Notes: a model not told the origin generated them from the sequence alone. A stretch of 63,742 nt of DNA from CALWZE01 sp964645785 (GCA_964645785.1 CAZYAV010000007.1:1-63742); one strand, 5' to 3'; shown: positions 50,343 to 60,266, counted from the first letter of the stretch. Numbers and translations: made by a program.

Positions 50343-51338
50343 TCAGATTTCCCGGTTTGCATAGGCGTTTTGGGAAAGCGGCGCGCTCGTCCCCGGCCGG
50401 TATTCGTAAAACCCCGCGCCCGCAATCATCGCGGCGTTGTCCCCGCACAGCGCGGCGGCGGGATAATACAGCGGGATGCCCCGCTCCCTGCACAGCCGCG
50501 TGCAGACAGCGCGCAGCAGCCCGTTGACCGACACCCCACCGCAGATTGCCGCGGGCAGGCCGCGTTCCGCCGCAGCCTGCACCAGCCGCTCGCTGAGCAT
50601 CCCGACCACCCGGTGCTCAAAGCTGGCGGCAAGCCCGGGCTTGTCCAGCGCCTCTCCCTTCATCTGCGCCGTGTTGACCAGATTGATGACGGCGGTCTTG
50701 AGACCCGAAAAGCTCAGGTCATAGCGGCCGTCCGCGTGCGGCACCGGCAGCTTGTAGGCGGCCGGGTCGCCGCCCGACGCAAGCCTGGAGATTTCCGGCC
50801 CGCCCGGATAGGGCAGCCCGAGGGTGCGCGCGACCTTGTCGAACGCCTCGCCCGCCGCGTCGTCGACCGCGCGTCCCACCACCTCAAACGCGGTGTAGCC
50901 GCGCACATGGACAAGCTGGCTGTGCCCGCCCGAGACCACCAGCGCCATAAACGGCGGCTCAAGCGCCGGGTGGCTCAGATAGAGCGACGCGATGTGGCCG
51001 CGCAGGTGGTGCACCGCAACAAGCGGCTTGCCGGAAGCGTAACACAGCCCCTTTGCAAAGCTGAGCCCCGCCAGCAGCGCGCCGATCAGGCCGGGCGCGT
51101 AGGTCGCGGCAACGGCGTCAATCTCCTCCAGCGCGCAGCCCGCCTGCGCAAGCGCAGCGCGGGTCACCCCGGCGACGTTTTCGATGTGCCTGCGGGAGGC
51201 GATTTCCGGCACGACCCCCCCGTACAGCCGGTGCTCCGCAATCTGCGTCGCCACAACCGACGAGCATATCTCCCGGCCGTCCCGCACCACGGCGGCGGCT
51301 GTCTCGTCACACGAGCTTTCAATTCCCAAAATCAGCAT
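50343..51338 (-). CDS. tsaD: tRNA threonylcarbamoyladenosine synthesis protein TsaD
   Basis: A 331-residue ASKHA-fold enzyme that, with TsaB/TsaE, transfers the threonylcarbamoyl group to A37 of ANN-decoding tRNAs. Marks are GIESSCDETAAAVV at the N-terminus, the metal ligands HHLRGH, VSGGHSQLV, and C-terminal CGDNAAMIAGAG. AGAGGA precedes the ATG at 51338. It is 68 bp downstream of rimI in the same direction, a common arrangement in Firmicutes. Confidence 0.96.
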   Translation of the reverse strand: MLILGIESSCDETAAAVVRDGREICSSVVATQIAEHRLYGGVVPEIASRRHIENVAGVTRAALAQAGCALEEIDAVAATYAPGLIGALLAGLSFAKGLCYASGKPLVAVHHLRGHIASLYLSHPALEPPFMALVVSGGHSQLVHVRGYTAFEVVGRAVDDAAGEAFDKVARTLGLPYPGGPEISRLASGGDPAAYKLPVPHADGRYDLSFSGLKTAVINLVNTAQMKGEALDKPGLAASFEHRVVGMLSERLVQAAAERGLPAAICGGVSVNGLLRAVCTRLCRERGIPLYYPAAALCGDNAAMIAGAGFYEYRPGTSAPLSQNAYANREI

Positions 51339-51406
51339 GGTATTCCTCTTTGTCTTGCGTGTTTGACCCGGCGCGGCACTCCTGCCCACGCAGCTCCGGC
51401 ACGGCG

Positions 51407-51865
51407 TCAGCCCTGTTCCCGCTTGTTAAAATACAGAATCATATTGAGCGCGTCGTCGTCCGGCTCGCGGTAAAACCGCGGGCGGCGTCCCGCTGGCTCA
51501 AAGCCGCATTTCCGGTACAGCGCGATGGCCGGCTCGTTTTTGCTGCGCACCTCCAGGGAGAGCGCGGCGCACCCGAGCGATTCGCAAAGCCCGATTGCGT
51601 GGCGCATCAGCGCGTGCGCCGCGCCGCGCCGCCGGTGGCCGGGCGCAATGCACAGCTCGTTGATGTGCGCGTCGTCCGCCACCACATGCAGGTCGCAGAA
51701 GCCGGCCGTTTCGCCGTCCACCTCGCAGCAAAACAGATAGGCGTGCGGGCTGCGCAGCTCCTCCGCCAGCTGTTCGGCCGTCCAGGTATTGTCCGAAAAT
51801 CCCCTTTCAATCAGCGCAAGGCGCGGGATATCCGCCGTCCCGGCGCGAAAAATCCGCAGCGTCAT
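51407..51865 (-). CDS. rimI: ribosomal-protein-alanine N-acetyltransferase RimI
   Basis: A 152-residue GNAT acetyltransferase. The acetyl-CoA-binding loop is GHRRRGAAHAL, preceded by the strand HINELCIAPG and followed by LEVRSKNEPAIALYRKCGFE. It is typical of RimI, which acetylates ribosomal protein S18 and possibly other N-termini. The start overlaps the polA stop by four bases. The position between polA and tsaD supports the call. Confidence 0.92.
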   Translation of the reverse strand: MTLRIFRAGTADIPRLALIERGFSDNTWTAEQLAEELRSPHAYLFCCEVDGETAGFCDLHVVADDAHINELCIAPGHRRRGAAHALMRHAIGLCESLGCAALSLEVRSKNEPAIALYRKCGFEPAGRRPRFYREPDDDALNMILYFNKREQG

Positions 51866-54432
51866 TTGGCCTCGTACCAGCTTTCCCCGGCGCCGACCTC
51901 TGCGACGAGCGGCGCGGCGAGCGCCACCGCCCCCTCCATCTCCTCGCGCAGCAGCGCCGCGGCGCGTTCCCTGTCCGCAAGCGCGCTTTCGACAATCAGC
52001 TCATCGTGCACCTGCAGGACAAGCCTTGCGTCCAGCCCCTCTTTTTTCAGCCGGTCGCGCACCCGGATCATCGCGAGCTTGATGATGTCCGCCGCCGTGC
52101 CCTGGATGGGGGTGTTCATCGCCAGCCGCTTGCCCAGCGCCTGCAGGGTTTTGTTAGAGCTTGCAAGCTCGGGCAGCGCACGGCGGCGGCCGTACATCGT
52201 TGTGACATAGCCGTCCCGCTTTGCCTGCTCCACCGTTTTGTCGAGATACGCCGCCACCCCCGCGTAGGTCTTGAGATATCCGTCGATATACGCCTTTGCC
52301 TCCCGCATGGACACCCCCACATCCTGCGCGAGGGAAAACGCGCCGATGCCGTACACGATGCCGAAATTGACCGCCTTTGCCCGGCGGCGCAGCTCGGGCG
52401 TCACCATGGCGCGCGGCAATTTGAAAATTTCGCCCGCCGTCTCGGTGTGGATGTCCCGGCCGTCCCCGAACGCCGCAATCATCTTTTCGTCCCCGCTCAT
52501 GCTCGCAAGCACCCGCAGCTCAATCTGGGAATAATCCGCGTCCAGCAGCACCCGTCCCGGCGGGGCGATGAAATAGCGGCGGAACCGGCTGCCCAGCTCG
52601 GTGCGCACCGGGATATTCTGCAAATTCGGCTCCCGCGAGCTGATGCGGCCGGTGCGAGTTTCGGTCTGCTTGAATTCGGTGTGGATGCGGCCGGTTTCGT
52701 CCACCGCCTTGAGCAGCCCCTCGACATAGGTCGAGTTCAGCTTCTGATAGGTGCGGTAACGCAGGATATGGTCGATAACCGGGTGGACGCCGCGCAGCTT
52801 TTCCAGCGTTTCGGCGTTGGTGGAATAGCCGCTCTTTGTCTTTTTGCCGGCCGGCAGGCCGAGCGTGTCAAACAGCGCCTCCCCCAGCTGCTTGGGGGAA
52901 TTGAGGTTGATTTGGCTGCCGATAATCTGCCAGACGGCCTGCTGCTCCTGCTCGACCATCCCGGCAAGCTCCTCGCCGAACGCGCGGACGCCCGCCACGT
53001 CCAGCATAAAGCCCGCCTGTTCCATCTCGGCCAGCACCTGCGCAAGCGGCAGCTCGATCTCGTCGTGCAGCGCGCGCATCCCCTGCGCATCAAGCAGCGC
53101 GCCCAGCTTTTTGCACAGCGGCTCCACCGCGCCGAGGCAGTCCGCCTCGCAGCCGAACAGCGGCCGCACGCCGTATTCGTCCGTCAGGTTGCCCAGCAGG
53201 TAATTAGCGGACGCCGGGCTGAGCAGATACGCCGCCAGCTTGAGGTCAAACCGGATCCCGCGCGGTTCCGCCCCAAGCTCGATCGCCCGGTGGAACAGCG
53301 CCTTTGCGTCGTAGCAGTATTTGGGGATTTCCCGCTCGAGCAACGCGCGCAGCGCGTCCCCCTGCGCAAGCCACGCGCGGCGCTGCGCCGCGCAGTAGAC
53401 CTCCTGCCCGATCACCGCCACATAGACCTCCCGCAGGCCGTCCAGCGTCTGCGGGCGCAGCGGAAGAATCTCGATTTTATCCGCCTCCGGCCCGGCCTGC
53501 GCCCGCTGCGGATGCGAAAACCCGTCCAGCGCCGTCTGCCCGTCCGACCTGTCCGCATTCTGCACACGCAGACCCAGCCGCGCGGACAGGCTGTGCATCT
53601 CAAGCTCGCCGAGCAGGCGCGCCGCGCCCTGCGGGTCGCCCGATCCGGGCAGATAATCGGCCGGGTTCGCGTCGATCGGGGCGGCGCAGTTGATTTCCGC
53701 AAGCGCCCGGCTGAGATAGGCAGTTTCCCTGTCCCGCTCCAGCTTGGCGCGCACCCCCGGCTTGATTTCCGGGCTGTTCAGCTGCTCGTAAACCCCGTCC
53801 AGCGTGCCGAATCTGCGAATCAGCTCAAGCGCCGTCTTTTCCCCGACGCCCGCCACGCCGGGAATATTGTCCGAGCTGTCCCCCATCAGCGCCTTGACCT
53901 CGATGAGCTGGCGCGGCGAGACGCCGTACCGCTCCCGCACCTCATCCTCACCCAGCTCCTCGGTCTCCCCGCGGCCAAACTTCGTCGTTGTCAGCAGCAC
54001 CCGAACCGGCCCGCCGATCAACTGCAGGCTGTCCCTGTCCCCCGTCGCGATATAGCAGTCGTCCCCGCTTGCCCTGCACGCAGCGGCGAAAGTGCCGAGG
54101 ATGTCGTCCGCCTCATATCCCTCGCAGGTCACGATGCGGTAACCCAGCAGTCCCAGCAGCTCCTTGAGCGGCGGCATCTGCTCGGCCAGCTCGTCCGGCA
54201 TCCCCTTGCGGGTCGCCTTGTAGCCGTCATACATCTTATGCCGGAAGGTCGGCGCACGCAGGTCAAACGCAATCGCCGTCGCGTCGGGGGCGTACTGCTC
54301 GGTGAGCTTGAGCAGGATATTCATAAACCCGTAAATCGCGTTTGTATACCGCCCGTCCTTGGTCGTCAGCAGCTTGATGGCGTAAAACGCGCGGTTCAGG
54401 ATACTGTTTCCGTCGACGCATAGAAGCTTCAT
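51862..54432 (-). CDS. polA: DNA polymerase I
   Basis: An 856-residue repair and Okazaki-processing polymerase. The N-terminal 5' nuclease domain has DGNSILNRAFYAI and GDSSDNIPGVAGVGEKTA. The central 3'-5' exonuclease-like domain lacks obvious catalytic acids, as in Bacillus and Taq enzymes. The polymerase domain has DADYSQIELR (motif A), RRRAKAVNFGIVYGIG (motif B) and VHDE (motif C). The ATG at 54432 follows GGGAGG with good spacing. Confidence 0.97.
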   Translation of the reverse strand: MKLLCVDGNSILNRAFYAIKLLTTKDGRYTNAIYGFMNILLKLTEQYAPDATAIAFDLRAPTFRHKMYDGYKATRKGMPDELAEQMPPLKELLGLLGYRIVTCEGYEADDILGTFAAACRASGDDCYIATGDRDSLQLIGGPVRVLLTTTKFGRGETEELGEDEVRERYGVSPRQLIEVKALMGDSSDNIPGVAGVGEKTALELIRRFGTLDGVYEQLNSPEIKPGVRAKLERDRETAYLSRALAEINCAAPIDANPADYLPGSGDPQGAARLLGELEMHSLSARLGLRVQNADRSDGQTALDGFSHPQRAQAGPEADKIEILPLRPQTLDGLREVYVAVIGQEVYCAAQRRAWLAQGDALRALLEREIPKYCYDAKALFHRAIELGAEPRGIRFDLKLAAYLLSPASANYLLGNLTDEYGVRPLFGCEADCLGAVEPLCKKLGALLDAQGMRALHDEIELPLAQVLAEMEQAGFMLDVAGVRAFGEELAGMVEQEQQAVWQIIGSQINLNSPKQLGEALFDTLGLPAGKKTKSGYSTNAETLEKLRGVHPVIDHILRYRTYQKLNSTYVEGLLKAVDETGRIHTEFKQTETRTGRISSREPNLQNIPVRTELGSRFRRYFIAPPGRVLLDADYSQIELRVLASMSGDEKMIAAFGDGRDIHTETAGEIFKLPRAMVTPELRRRAKAVNFGIVYGIGAFSLAQDVGVSMREAKAYIDGYLKTYAGVAAYLDKTVEQAKRDGYVTTMYGRRRALPELASSNKTLQALGKRLAMNTPIQGTAADIIKLAMIRVRDRLKKEGLDARLVLQVHDELIVESALADRERAAALLREEMEGAVALAAPLVAEVGAGESWYEAK

Positions 54433-54464
54433 GGTCACCCTCCCGGGAAAATACGTTTGTGTTC

Positions 54465-54473
54465 AGTATAGCA
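54465..54473 (-). promoter_or_regulatory. extended -10 of the polA promoter
   Basis: On the minus strand TGCTATACT (54473-54465) is a good extended -10 element about 33 bp before the start codon. No consensus -35 lies at 17 bp; a TTGTAT is four bases too far. It would drive polA-rimI-tsaD. Confidence 0.45.
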
Positions 54474-54674
54474 CAAAACCGCCGGGTTATGATACAATAT
54501 CGGTCAGGCGGGCGGCGGGCGCCGCGCGGGGGCGAAAGCGCGGCCGCCGAAGCGGTCGTTTGCGCTGCCCCATGCGCCGGCGGCTCACCGCTGCACGGAT
54601 GCCTATCCCCACCGGCTGCCGCCCGGCCGGTTTTGCGGGATTTTATACTGTCTGCATAGATTGGATTATACAAA

Positions 54675-55643
54675 ATGGATAAAAAGTCTCTTCCTCTGCG
54701 GCTCGCCGCCTCTCTCGCGCCGATGGCCGGCGCAACCGACAGCGCCTTCCGGCTGCTCTGCCGCGAGGCGGGCGCGCAGTTTACGGTAAGCGAGATGGTG
54801 AGCGCCAAGGCGCTGACCATGGGCGACCGGAAAACCGGGCTGCTTCTGGCATTCGACCCGGCCGAGCGCCCTTTTGCGGTTCAGCTTTTCGGCTATGAGC
54901 CGGAGACAATGGCGCGCGCCGCCGAACAGGTTGAGCGGCTTGTCTCGCCCGACTGGATCGACATCAACATGGGCTGCCCGACCCCCAAAATCACCTCGAA
55001 CGGGTCGGGCAGTGCGCTGATGAAGAATCCGGCGCGCGCGGCGGAGATTGTGCGGGCGGTCGACGCGGCGGTCTCGATTCCCGTCACGGTCAAGATCCGC
55101 GCGGGCTACAGCGAGACGACCGCGCCCGCGCTCGCGCCGCTGCTGGAGGCGGCCGGCGCGGCGGCCATCACGGTGCACGGCCGCACTCGGGACCGCATGT
55201 ACAAGCCGCCGGTCGACCTCGCGGTCATCCGGGCGGTCAAGGCGGCGGTTTCGGTTCCGGTCATCGGGAACGGCGACATTTTCACCCCGCAGGACGCCTG
55301 CAAAATGGTGGAGGAAACCGGCTGCGACGCGGTCGCCATCGGCCGGGGCGCGCTCGGGAACCCGTTCCTGTTTGCCCAGGTCAACGCCGCGCTTTGCGGC
55401 AAGCCCGTTCCCGCAAAGCCCACCGCGGCGCAGCGCATGGCCGCGCTGCGCCGCCAGATTGCGCTGATGTGCGGCTATAAAGGAGAGTTCATCGCCCTGC
55501 GCGAGGCGCGCAAGCACGCCGCCTGGTACACCAAGGGGCTGCGCGGTGCGGCGCGGCTGCGCGGGCGCGCGATGGAGCTGTGCACCCTCGCCGACCTCGA
55601 CGCCTACATCGCCCTTGTCCTGGAGGCGAACGCGGCGGGCTGA
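54675..55643 (+). CDS. dus: tRNA-dihydrouridine synthase
   Basis: A 322-residue FMN-dependent TIM-barrel enzyme that reduces uridines in tRNA. LAPMAGATDSAFR opens the barrel, INMGCPTPK carries the catalytic Cys, and VKIRAGY, VHGRTRDRMY and IGNGDI bind the FMN phosphate region, with IGRGALGNPF at the end. It is closest to DusB types by motif. The ribosome site is weak (GGATTATACAAA). TATACT at 54644-54649 may be its -10, which would give a very short leader. It is divergent from polA. Confidence 0.93.
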   Translation: MDKKSLPLRLAASLAPMAGATDSAFRLLCREAGAQFTVSEMVSAKALTMGDRKTGLLLAFDPAERPFAVQLFGYEPETMARAAEQVERLVSPDWIDINMGCPTPKITSNGSGSALMKNPARAAEIVRAVDAAVSIPVTVKIRAGYSETTAPALAPLLEAAGAAAITVHGRTRDRMYKPPVDLAVIRAVKAAVSVPVIGNGDIFTPQDACKMVEETGCDAVAIGRGALGNPFLFAQVNAALCGKPVPAKPTAAQRMAALRRQIALMCGYKGEFIALREARKHAAWYTKGLRGAARLRGRAMELCTLADLDAYIALVLEANAAG

Positions 55644-56202
55644 GCGTGCACGCCGCGCATAGCCGGTTCCCGCGCTTCTCACAACCCGGCAAGGCCGCAG
55701 ATCCGCACCGCGCCCACAAAAACAGTGCCGCATTTCTGCGCGGCTAAAGTACTCGCTTGAACCGGCAGTCACTCGCGCGACGTCTGCCCGGAACCCCGCG
55801 CGAGCAAGTAGACAACATCCGGCCGCCTCGCGGCCTTTTCTGAGGAACACACAGCGTCTGTTTTGTAAAGCGGCCGGTTCCGCGGCTTTTCTCAATATGG
55901 CGGCGCTTTCTCTGCCCCGCGCTGTCCGCCCGCTCCTGCGGATTCCGACCGGTTTTCCCTGCTGCGCGCCCGGCAGTGCCGCCGGCAAAAGCCCCGGCTT
56001 GTGCCGGGGCTTTTATATTGTACAGCCAGGGCTTCTCATCCCGCCGTACCCGTCCCGGGAACGACATGTCTGACGCGCCTGCCGCACTATTTTTGCTGTC
56101 TGGGAACGCGGCGGCAGCGCCCGCGCGCCACGCATAGCCGGTTTCGGCGTCTCCCGCATATCCCGCGCCGCCCGTAGAAGGGCGCGGCCGAAAAACGATT
56201 CC
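55644..56202. other. intergenic stretch between dus and pcrA
   Basis: No gene is supported. It contains two copies of a CGCATAGCCGGTT-like motif (near 55657 and 56130) and a strong bidirectional terminator at 55991-56014. Confidence 0.5.
55987..56014. terminator. bidirectional terminator between dus and pcrA
   Basis: GCCCCGGC (55991-55998) pairs perfectly with GCCGGGGC (56003-56010), flanked by AAAA on one side and TTTT on the other, so it can stop transcription from both converging genes. Confidence 0.8.
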
Positions 56203-58362
56203 CTATTCCGGGCAGATTTCCAGCTTTGCGCGGAAGCTGATGGCGCGCGGGGTGTCCATGTCGTCAAAGTGAATCAGGTTTGCACTGCGCGCGAGGTCGA
56301 CCTCGACAACCGTCCCCATTCCAAATACCGAATGCCGCACCCGCGCGCCGGGCTGCACAGACCCGCGCGCCGCGCTGTCGGCCAGGAAGCGCTCGCTCGC
56401 CTGCACCGCGTCCCGCGTCTGCGCATACAGCTCCTCGCACCGGCAGGGGCTGAATTCGAGCAGCGCCGGGTCGATGTCGAGCAGAAAGCGGGAGGGATAC
56501 CGCGACGAACCGTCAAAATTGCGCCCCGCGCCCTCGCTCAGAAAAAGCGCTTTCTGCGCGCGGGTCATCGCGACGAACGCGAGCCGCCGCTCCTCCTCCA
56601 TGCCGGGCATCGTGTTGATTTTGCGCGAGGGGAAAATTCCCTCGTTCAGTCCGCAAAGAAACACATACGGGAATTCCAGACCTTTAGCGGTATGCACCGT
56701 CATCAGCCGCACCCGCTCCCGGTCTTCCGCGCCCTCGCCGCCCGAGAACAGCGCGACATGCGCGAGATACTGCTCGAGGGTGCACTCCTCGCCGCAGGTC
56801 GTCTCGTATTCATAGATCGACTGCTTAAATTCCGCAAGGTTGTCCAGCCGCTCCTGGCTGCCCTCGGTGCGCAGCATCCGCTCATAGCCGCTCTCGTCCA
56901 GCAGCGCGGCCGCGACCTCCGAAACCGGCCTGCCGCCCGCCGAGCCGGAAAACCGCTCGATCAGCGCAAGGAACCCGGCCGCGCCTGTCCCGGCAAACAG
57001 CTCGGTTTCCGCGCACAGGCCGAGCGCCTCATACAGGGTACAGCCGTGCGCCTGCGCGTATTCCTTGAGAAACGCCATCCGGCGCCTGCCGAGGTTGCGC
57101 TTGGGCAGATTGGCGATCCGCAGAAAGGAGAGGTCGTCCTTGTAGGTGATCATCCGCAGATAGGCGACCGCGTCCCGGATCTCCATGCGGCCGAAAAACT
57201 GCACCCCGCTGTAGACAGCATAGGGGATTTTTTTGCGCAGGAACGCCTCCTCGACCGTGCGGGTCACATAGTGCGCGCGGTAAAGCACAGCGATTTCCCG
57301 CAGCGGCGTACCCGCGTCCCGCAGCGCCTCAATCTGCTGCGCAATCCAGTCCGCCTCGTCCGCCGCCGTGTCCGCGTGATGGCAGCGAACCGGCGCGCCC
57401 GGCGGCAGGGTCGGGGTCAGCTCTTTTTTGATCCGGTTTTTGTTTTTGTCAATCAGGGAATTGACCGCCGCCAGAATCTGCGGGGTCGAACGGTAATTGC
57501 GGTTCATCAGGATGGTTTTTGTGCCGGGGAACGCGTGGTCAAAGTCGAGCAGATAGCGGATGTTCGCGCCGCGCCAGCTGTAGATTGTCTGATCCGGGTC
57601 GCCGACGACAAACAGGTTGTTGTGGTAACCGCACAGCGCGTTCATCAGCGCATATTGCAGCGGGTCGATGTCCTGAAACTCGTCGATCATGATGTATTCC
57701 AGCCGCTTCTGCCATTTGAGCCGGATAGCCGCGTCCTGCTCAAAAATATACAGGGTGAACTTGATAAGGTCGTTGTAGTCCAACCCAAAGCACTTTTTCT
57801 GCTGGTACAGGTACCCGTAAAAAATGATGTCGGCGGGCTTTTCCGCCGCGAGGTATTTCTGGCGCAGCGCGTCCAGCGGCATCTGCACCATGTCCAGATA
57901 ATACGCCGGCTCCTGGATGGTCTTGCGGATCTCGATCATGTCCCGCGCTTTCGCGAAGGTCATCTCCCGCAGGGTGAGCCCGCGCTCCTCATAGAGGATG
58001 CCGAGCATCGCGTCGATGTCCGCATTGTCGAGCACGAGAAAGCTTTTGGGATACTGCACCGCATGGCTGTCCTCCTGCAAAACCGAGACGCAGAAGCTGT
58101 GAAAGGTGCAGATATACCCGGTGTCGTTGTCACCGGTCAGCGCGTGGATGCGCCGCCGCATTTCGGCGGCCGATTTGTTCGTGAAGGTCACGCAGAGGAT
58201 ATTGCCGGGCAGGATGCCCAGCTCGCCCACAAGGTATGCAAACCGCCGCGCAAGCGCCCGCGTCTTGCCCGAGCCGGCGCCCGCCACCACCCGCACATAC
58301 CCCTCCGTTGCGGTCACAGCCTCCCGCTGCTCCGCATTCAGATCCTGCAAAAGGTCGTTCAT
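56203..58362 (-). CDS. pcrA: UvrD/PcrA-type superfamily 1 DNA helicase
   Basis: A 719-residue 3'-5' helicase for repair and replication fork clearance. Motifs are LNAEQREAV (Q motif), VVAGAGSGKT (Walker A), TFTNKSAAEM (Ia), MIDEFQDIDPLQY (II), GDPDQTIYSWRGA (III), YRSTPQIL (IV), TVHTAKGLEF (V) and VAMTRAQ (VI). A C-terminal Tudor-like segment (VRHSVFGMGTVVEVD) is the known PcrA tail that binds RNA polymerase. GGAGGAGG lies before the ATG at 58362. Confidence 0.95.
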   Translation of the reverse strand: MNDLLQDLNAEQREAVTATEGYVRVVAGAGSGKTRALARRFAYLVGELGILPGNILCVTFTNKSAAEMRRRIHALTGDNDTGYICTFHSFCVSVLQEDSHAVQYPKSFLVLDNADIDAMLGILYEERGLTLREMTFAKARDMIEIRKTIQEPAYYLDMVQMPLDALRQKYLAAEKPADIIFYGYLYQQKKCFGLDYNDLIKFTLYIFEQDAAIRLKWQKRLEYIMIDEFQDIDPLQYALMNALCGYHNNLFVVGDPDQTIYSWRGANIRYLLDFDHAFPGTKTILMNRNYRSTPQILAAVNSLIDKNKNRIKKELTPTLPPGAPVRCHHADTAADEADWIAQQIEALRDAGTPLREIAVLYRAHYVTRTVEEAFLRKKIPYAVYSGVQFFGRMEIRDAVAYLRMITYKDDLSFLRIANLPKRNLGRRRMAFLKEYAQAHGCTLYEALGLCAETELFAGTGAAGFLALIERFSGSAGGRPVSEVAAALLDESGYERMLRTEGSQERLDNLAEFKQSIYEYETTCGEECTLEQYLAHVALFSGGEGAEDRERVRLMTVHTAKGLEFPYVFLCGLNEGIFPSRKINTMPGMEEERRLAFVAMTRAQKALFLSEGAGRNFDGSSRYPSRFLLDIDPALLEFSPCRCEELYAQTRDAVQASERFLADSAARGSVQPGARVRHSVFGMGTVVEVDLARSANLIHFDDMDTPRAISFRAKLEICPE

Positions 58363-58400
58363 TGCGGCTGCCTCCTCCCCTGCCCGGCTCGCTTCGCCGG

Positions 58401-59003
58401 TCATTCGCCGGTGTCCTGCGCACACATCAGCTCGTCGAGCGTCAGGGAATATCCGGGCAAAAACTCCGCCATAAAATACGCCGTCTCGGGCAGCGGGTCG
58501 CTGCGCAGCGCGTCGATGGTGCTCTGCTTGGCGCTCCTGAACTCGGTATTGCCGTTCTGCTCCTCCTCCATGCATTTGAGCAGCGCAGAGAGCTTGTCCG
58601 CCGCCTTGAGGATGCGGCGCTCCCGCTCGTTGAGCGCAGAGCCGTCCAGCGCGGGCGCGACCGCCTCCCGCAGCTCATCGGGCAGCAGCCCGGCCAGCTG
58701 CGTGCAGGCGCGCGCCTCGGTCTGCTTATACGCCGTGCGCAGCCCCTCGCTGCCGTATTTCACCGGCGTCGGCATGTCCCCCGTCAAAATCTCGCTCGCG
58801 TCGTGATAAAGCGCGCAGAGCGCGACCGTCTCCGGCCGGACGTCCGCGCCGAATTTGAGCCGCCCCGCCACCGCGATGAGGTGCGCGAGCAGCGCGACGG
58901 TCAGGCTATGCTCGCTGAGCGATTCCGCCCGCGTGTTGCGCATCAGCCCCCACCGGTTGATGTAGTTCATCCGAAACAGCATTGCCGCAAACCCGCTCGC
59001 CAT
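58401..59003 (-). CDS. YfbR-like 5'-deoxynucleotidase (HD domain)
   Basis: A 200-residue HD-domain phosphohydrolase resembling YfbR, which removes the 5'-phosphate from deoxynucleoside monophosphates. Visible residues are EHSLTVALLAHLI, the metal-binding YHDASEILTGDMPTPVKY, and KAADKLSALL. The ATG at 59003 follows GGAGGGCGGAAGA. It lies 38 bp upstream of pcrA on the same strand, so the two may be co-transcribed. Confidence 0.85.
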   Translation of the reverse strand: MASGFAAMLFRMNYINRWGLMRNTRAESLSEHSLTVALLAHLIAVAGRLKFGADVRPETVALCALYHDASEILTGDMPTPVKYGSEGLRTAYKQTEARACTQLAGLLPDELREAVAPALDGSALNERERRILKAADKLSALLKCMEEEQNGNTEFRSAKQSTIDALRSDPLPETAYFMAEFLPGYSLTLDELMCAQDTGE

Positions 59004-59294
59004 TCTTCCGCCCTCCGCTTTCCGCCGTCCCCGGCGCAATTTTAGATCATTTGTTCTATTATAGCCAGGCCGCCGCCGTTTTGCAATCTGTTTTTGCGCA
59101 ATCGGGCAGCGGCGTGCATAGGGTACCGGGGATGGGCAAGGGCAGAATGATTTTTATAACCGAAAAATTCGTGAATGAGCCCCAAGTGCGCGCCAATCCC
59201 CCTGACATCCGCCGGCAGCGCGCGCACGGTTCCCGGAAGAGCTGTAGGAAGCTAAATTTTCAAAACTATATTAACGGGCACACGCCGGGCACAC
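59004..59294. other. intergenic stretch, no gene seen
   Basis: No gene, RNA or clear repeat can be supported between the YfbR-like gene and the terminator at 59295. Confidence 0.4.
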
Positions 59295-59328
59295 AAAAAA
59301 TCGTGAGCGCGCCTTAAAAAACGCGCTC
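59295..59328 (-). terminator. terminator of the XRE/membrane-protein pair
   Basis: On the minus strand GAGCGCG (59328-59322) pairs with CGCGCTC (59311-59305) around a T-rich loop, followed after four bases by six T residues. Confidence 0.65.
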
Positions 59329-59450
59329 CCTCTCTTCTCCACGAATTGCCCCTGCCGCGCCGCATGGTTCTTCTCCGCGTCCGAAAAGCAGCGGACAGCA
59401 GGCGCGCCCGCATCAGCCGTCGGTGTATCCGGGACGGCGCTGCCGCTGTT

Positions 59451-59720
59451 TTATGGCGCGCCGGGTCGGCTGCCGGTATCCCGCGCATTCTCTGCGCCGC
59501 GCGCCGCGTTTGGCTCGGTGTCCGCCGGGCTGCCCGGGCAACGCGCGCCGTGCGGTTTTGCTCCGCGATTGGCAGCGCAGCAGAGCAGCAGCGCGGCCGC
59601 GTTCAAAAGCTGACCGGCCGGCAGCAGCAGCCCGCTTTGCCCGTCCCGCAAAATGCACAGCCCAAAGCAAAGAAGCGCCGCCGCGGCAAACAGAAAACCC
59701 AGTATTCTCCAAAATTTCAT
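59451..59720 (-). CDS. small membrane protein of unknown function
   Basis: An 89-residue protein with two hydrophobic segments (about 5-22 FWRILGFLFAAAALLCFG and 30-48 LLLPAGQLLNAAALLLCC) and a polar tail. AGGGGGG lies before the ATG. It sits 90 bp downstream of the XRE regulator with its own membrane helices. Small membrane proteins often accompany such regulators, but the role is unknown. Confidence 0.5.
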   Translation of the reverse strand: MKFWRILGFLFAAAALLCFGLCILRDGQSGLLLPAGQLLNAAALLLCCAANRGAKPHGARCPGSPADTEPNAARGAENARDTGSRPGAP

Positions 59721-59810
59721 AAAATCCCCCCTTGTTTCCCGCCCCGTGCAGCGCAGCTCGCTGCCGGGGCGCCGTGACCTGTTCCGGCCTCCGCCGCCCG
59801 GGAATACGCC

Positions 59811-60266
59811 TCACCTTGGACGGCGGCAAACCAGATATACGCCCAGCAGCAGCTTCGGGATGCAGAAGCCGGTCAGGAACCCGGCCAGCACCGCCTGCGC
59901 CCCCGTGCCGCCGAGGCAGCGCGATAAAACAAGCTCCGCCGCGCTTGCGGCGACAAGCACCAGCCCGATCACCCGGCGCTTTTTGCCGGCGCTCCACCGC
60001 AGTCTGCCCGGCGCCCGCTGCGCCTCGGGAAGTTTCTCCGGTTCGCCGGCGTCCGGCTCTTCCCCGCCGCGCAGCAGCTCGGAAAGGGTGATCCCGAGTT
60101 CGCGGCAGAGCGCCTCCACCACGCTGTAATCCGGCATACACCGGCCTGTCTCCCATTTGGACACCGTTTTGCCCGTAACCCCCACCCGCTGTGCAAGCTG
60201 TGTCTGTGTCAGGTTCTTTTCCCTTCGTTTCTGCGCGATATACCCACCCACTGCCGGCTGGTTCAT
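59811..60266 (-). CDS. XRE-family regulator with C-terminal membrane segments
   Basis: A 151-residue protein. The N-terminal Cro/CI-type helix-turn-helix is LTQTQLAQRVGVTGKTVSKWETGRCMPD (about 19-46). A linker follows, then two hydrophobic segments (about 98-112 and 124-143) that would anchor it to the membrane. This design is frequent in Firmicutes and suggests a membrane-coupled sensor-repressor. GGGAGG lies before the ATG. It is divergent from the ilv operon. Confidence 0.82.
   Translation of the reverse strand: MNQPAVGGYIAQKRREKNLTQTQLAQRVGVTGKTVSKWETGRCMPDYSVVEALCRELGITLSELLRGGEEPDAGEPEKLPEAQRAPGRLRWSAGKKRRVIGLVLVAASAAELVLSRCLGGTGAQAVLAGFLTGFCIPKLLLGVYLVCRRPR

Noticed and set aside
52006..54423. 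805-codon plus-strand open frame
   Set aside because: It is antisense to polA and has no family resemblance.
56269..58806. 845-codon plus-strand open frame
   Set aside because: It is antisense to pcrA and the YfbR-like gene; it is a codon-bias shadow.
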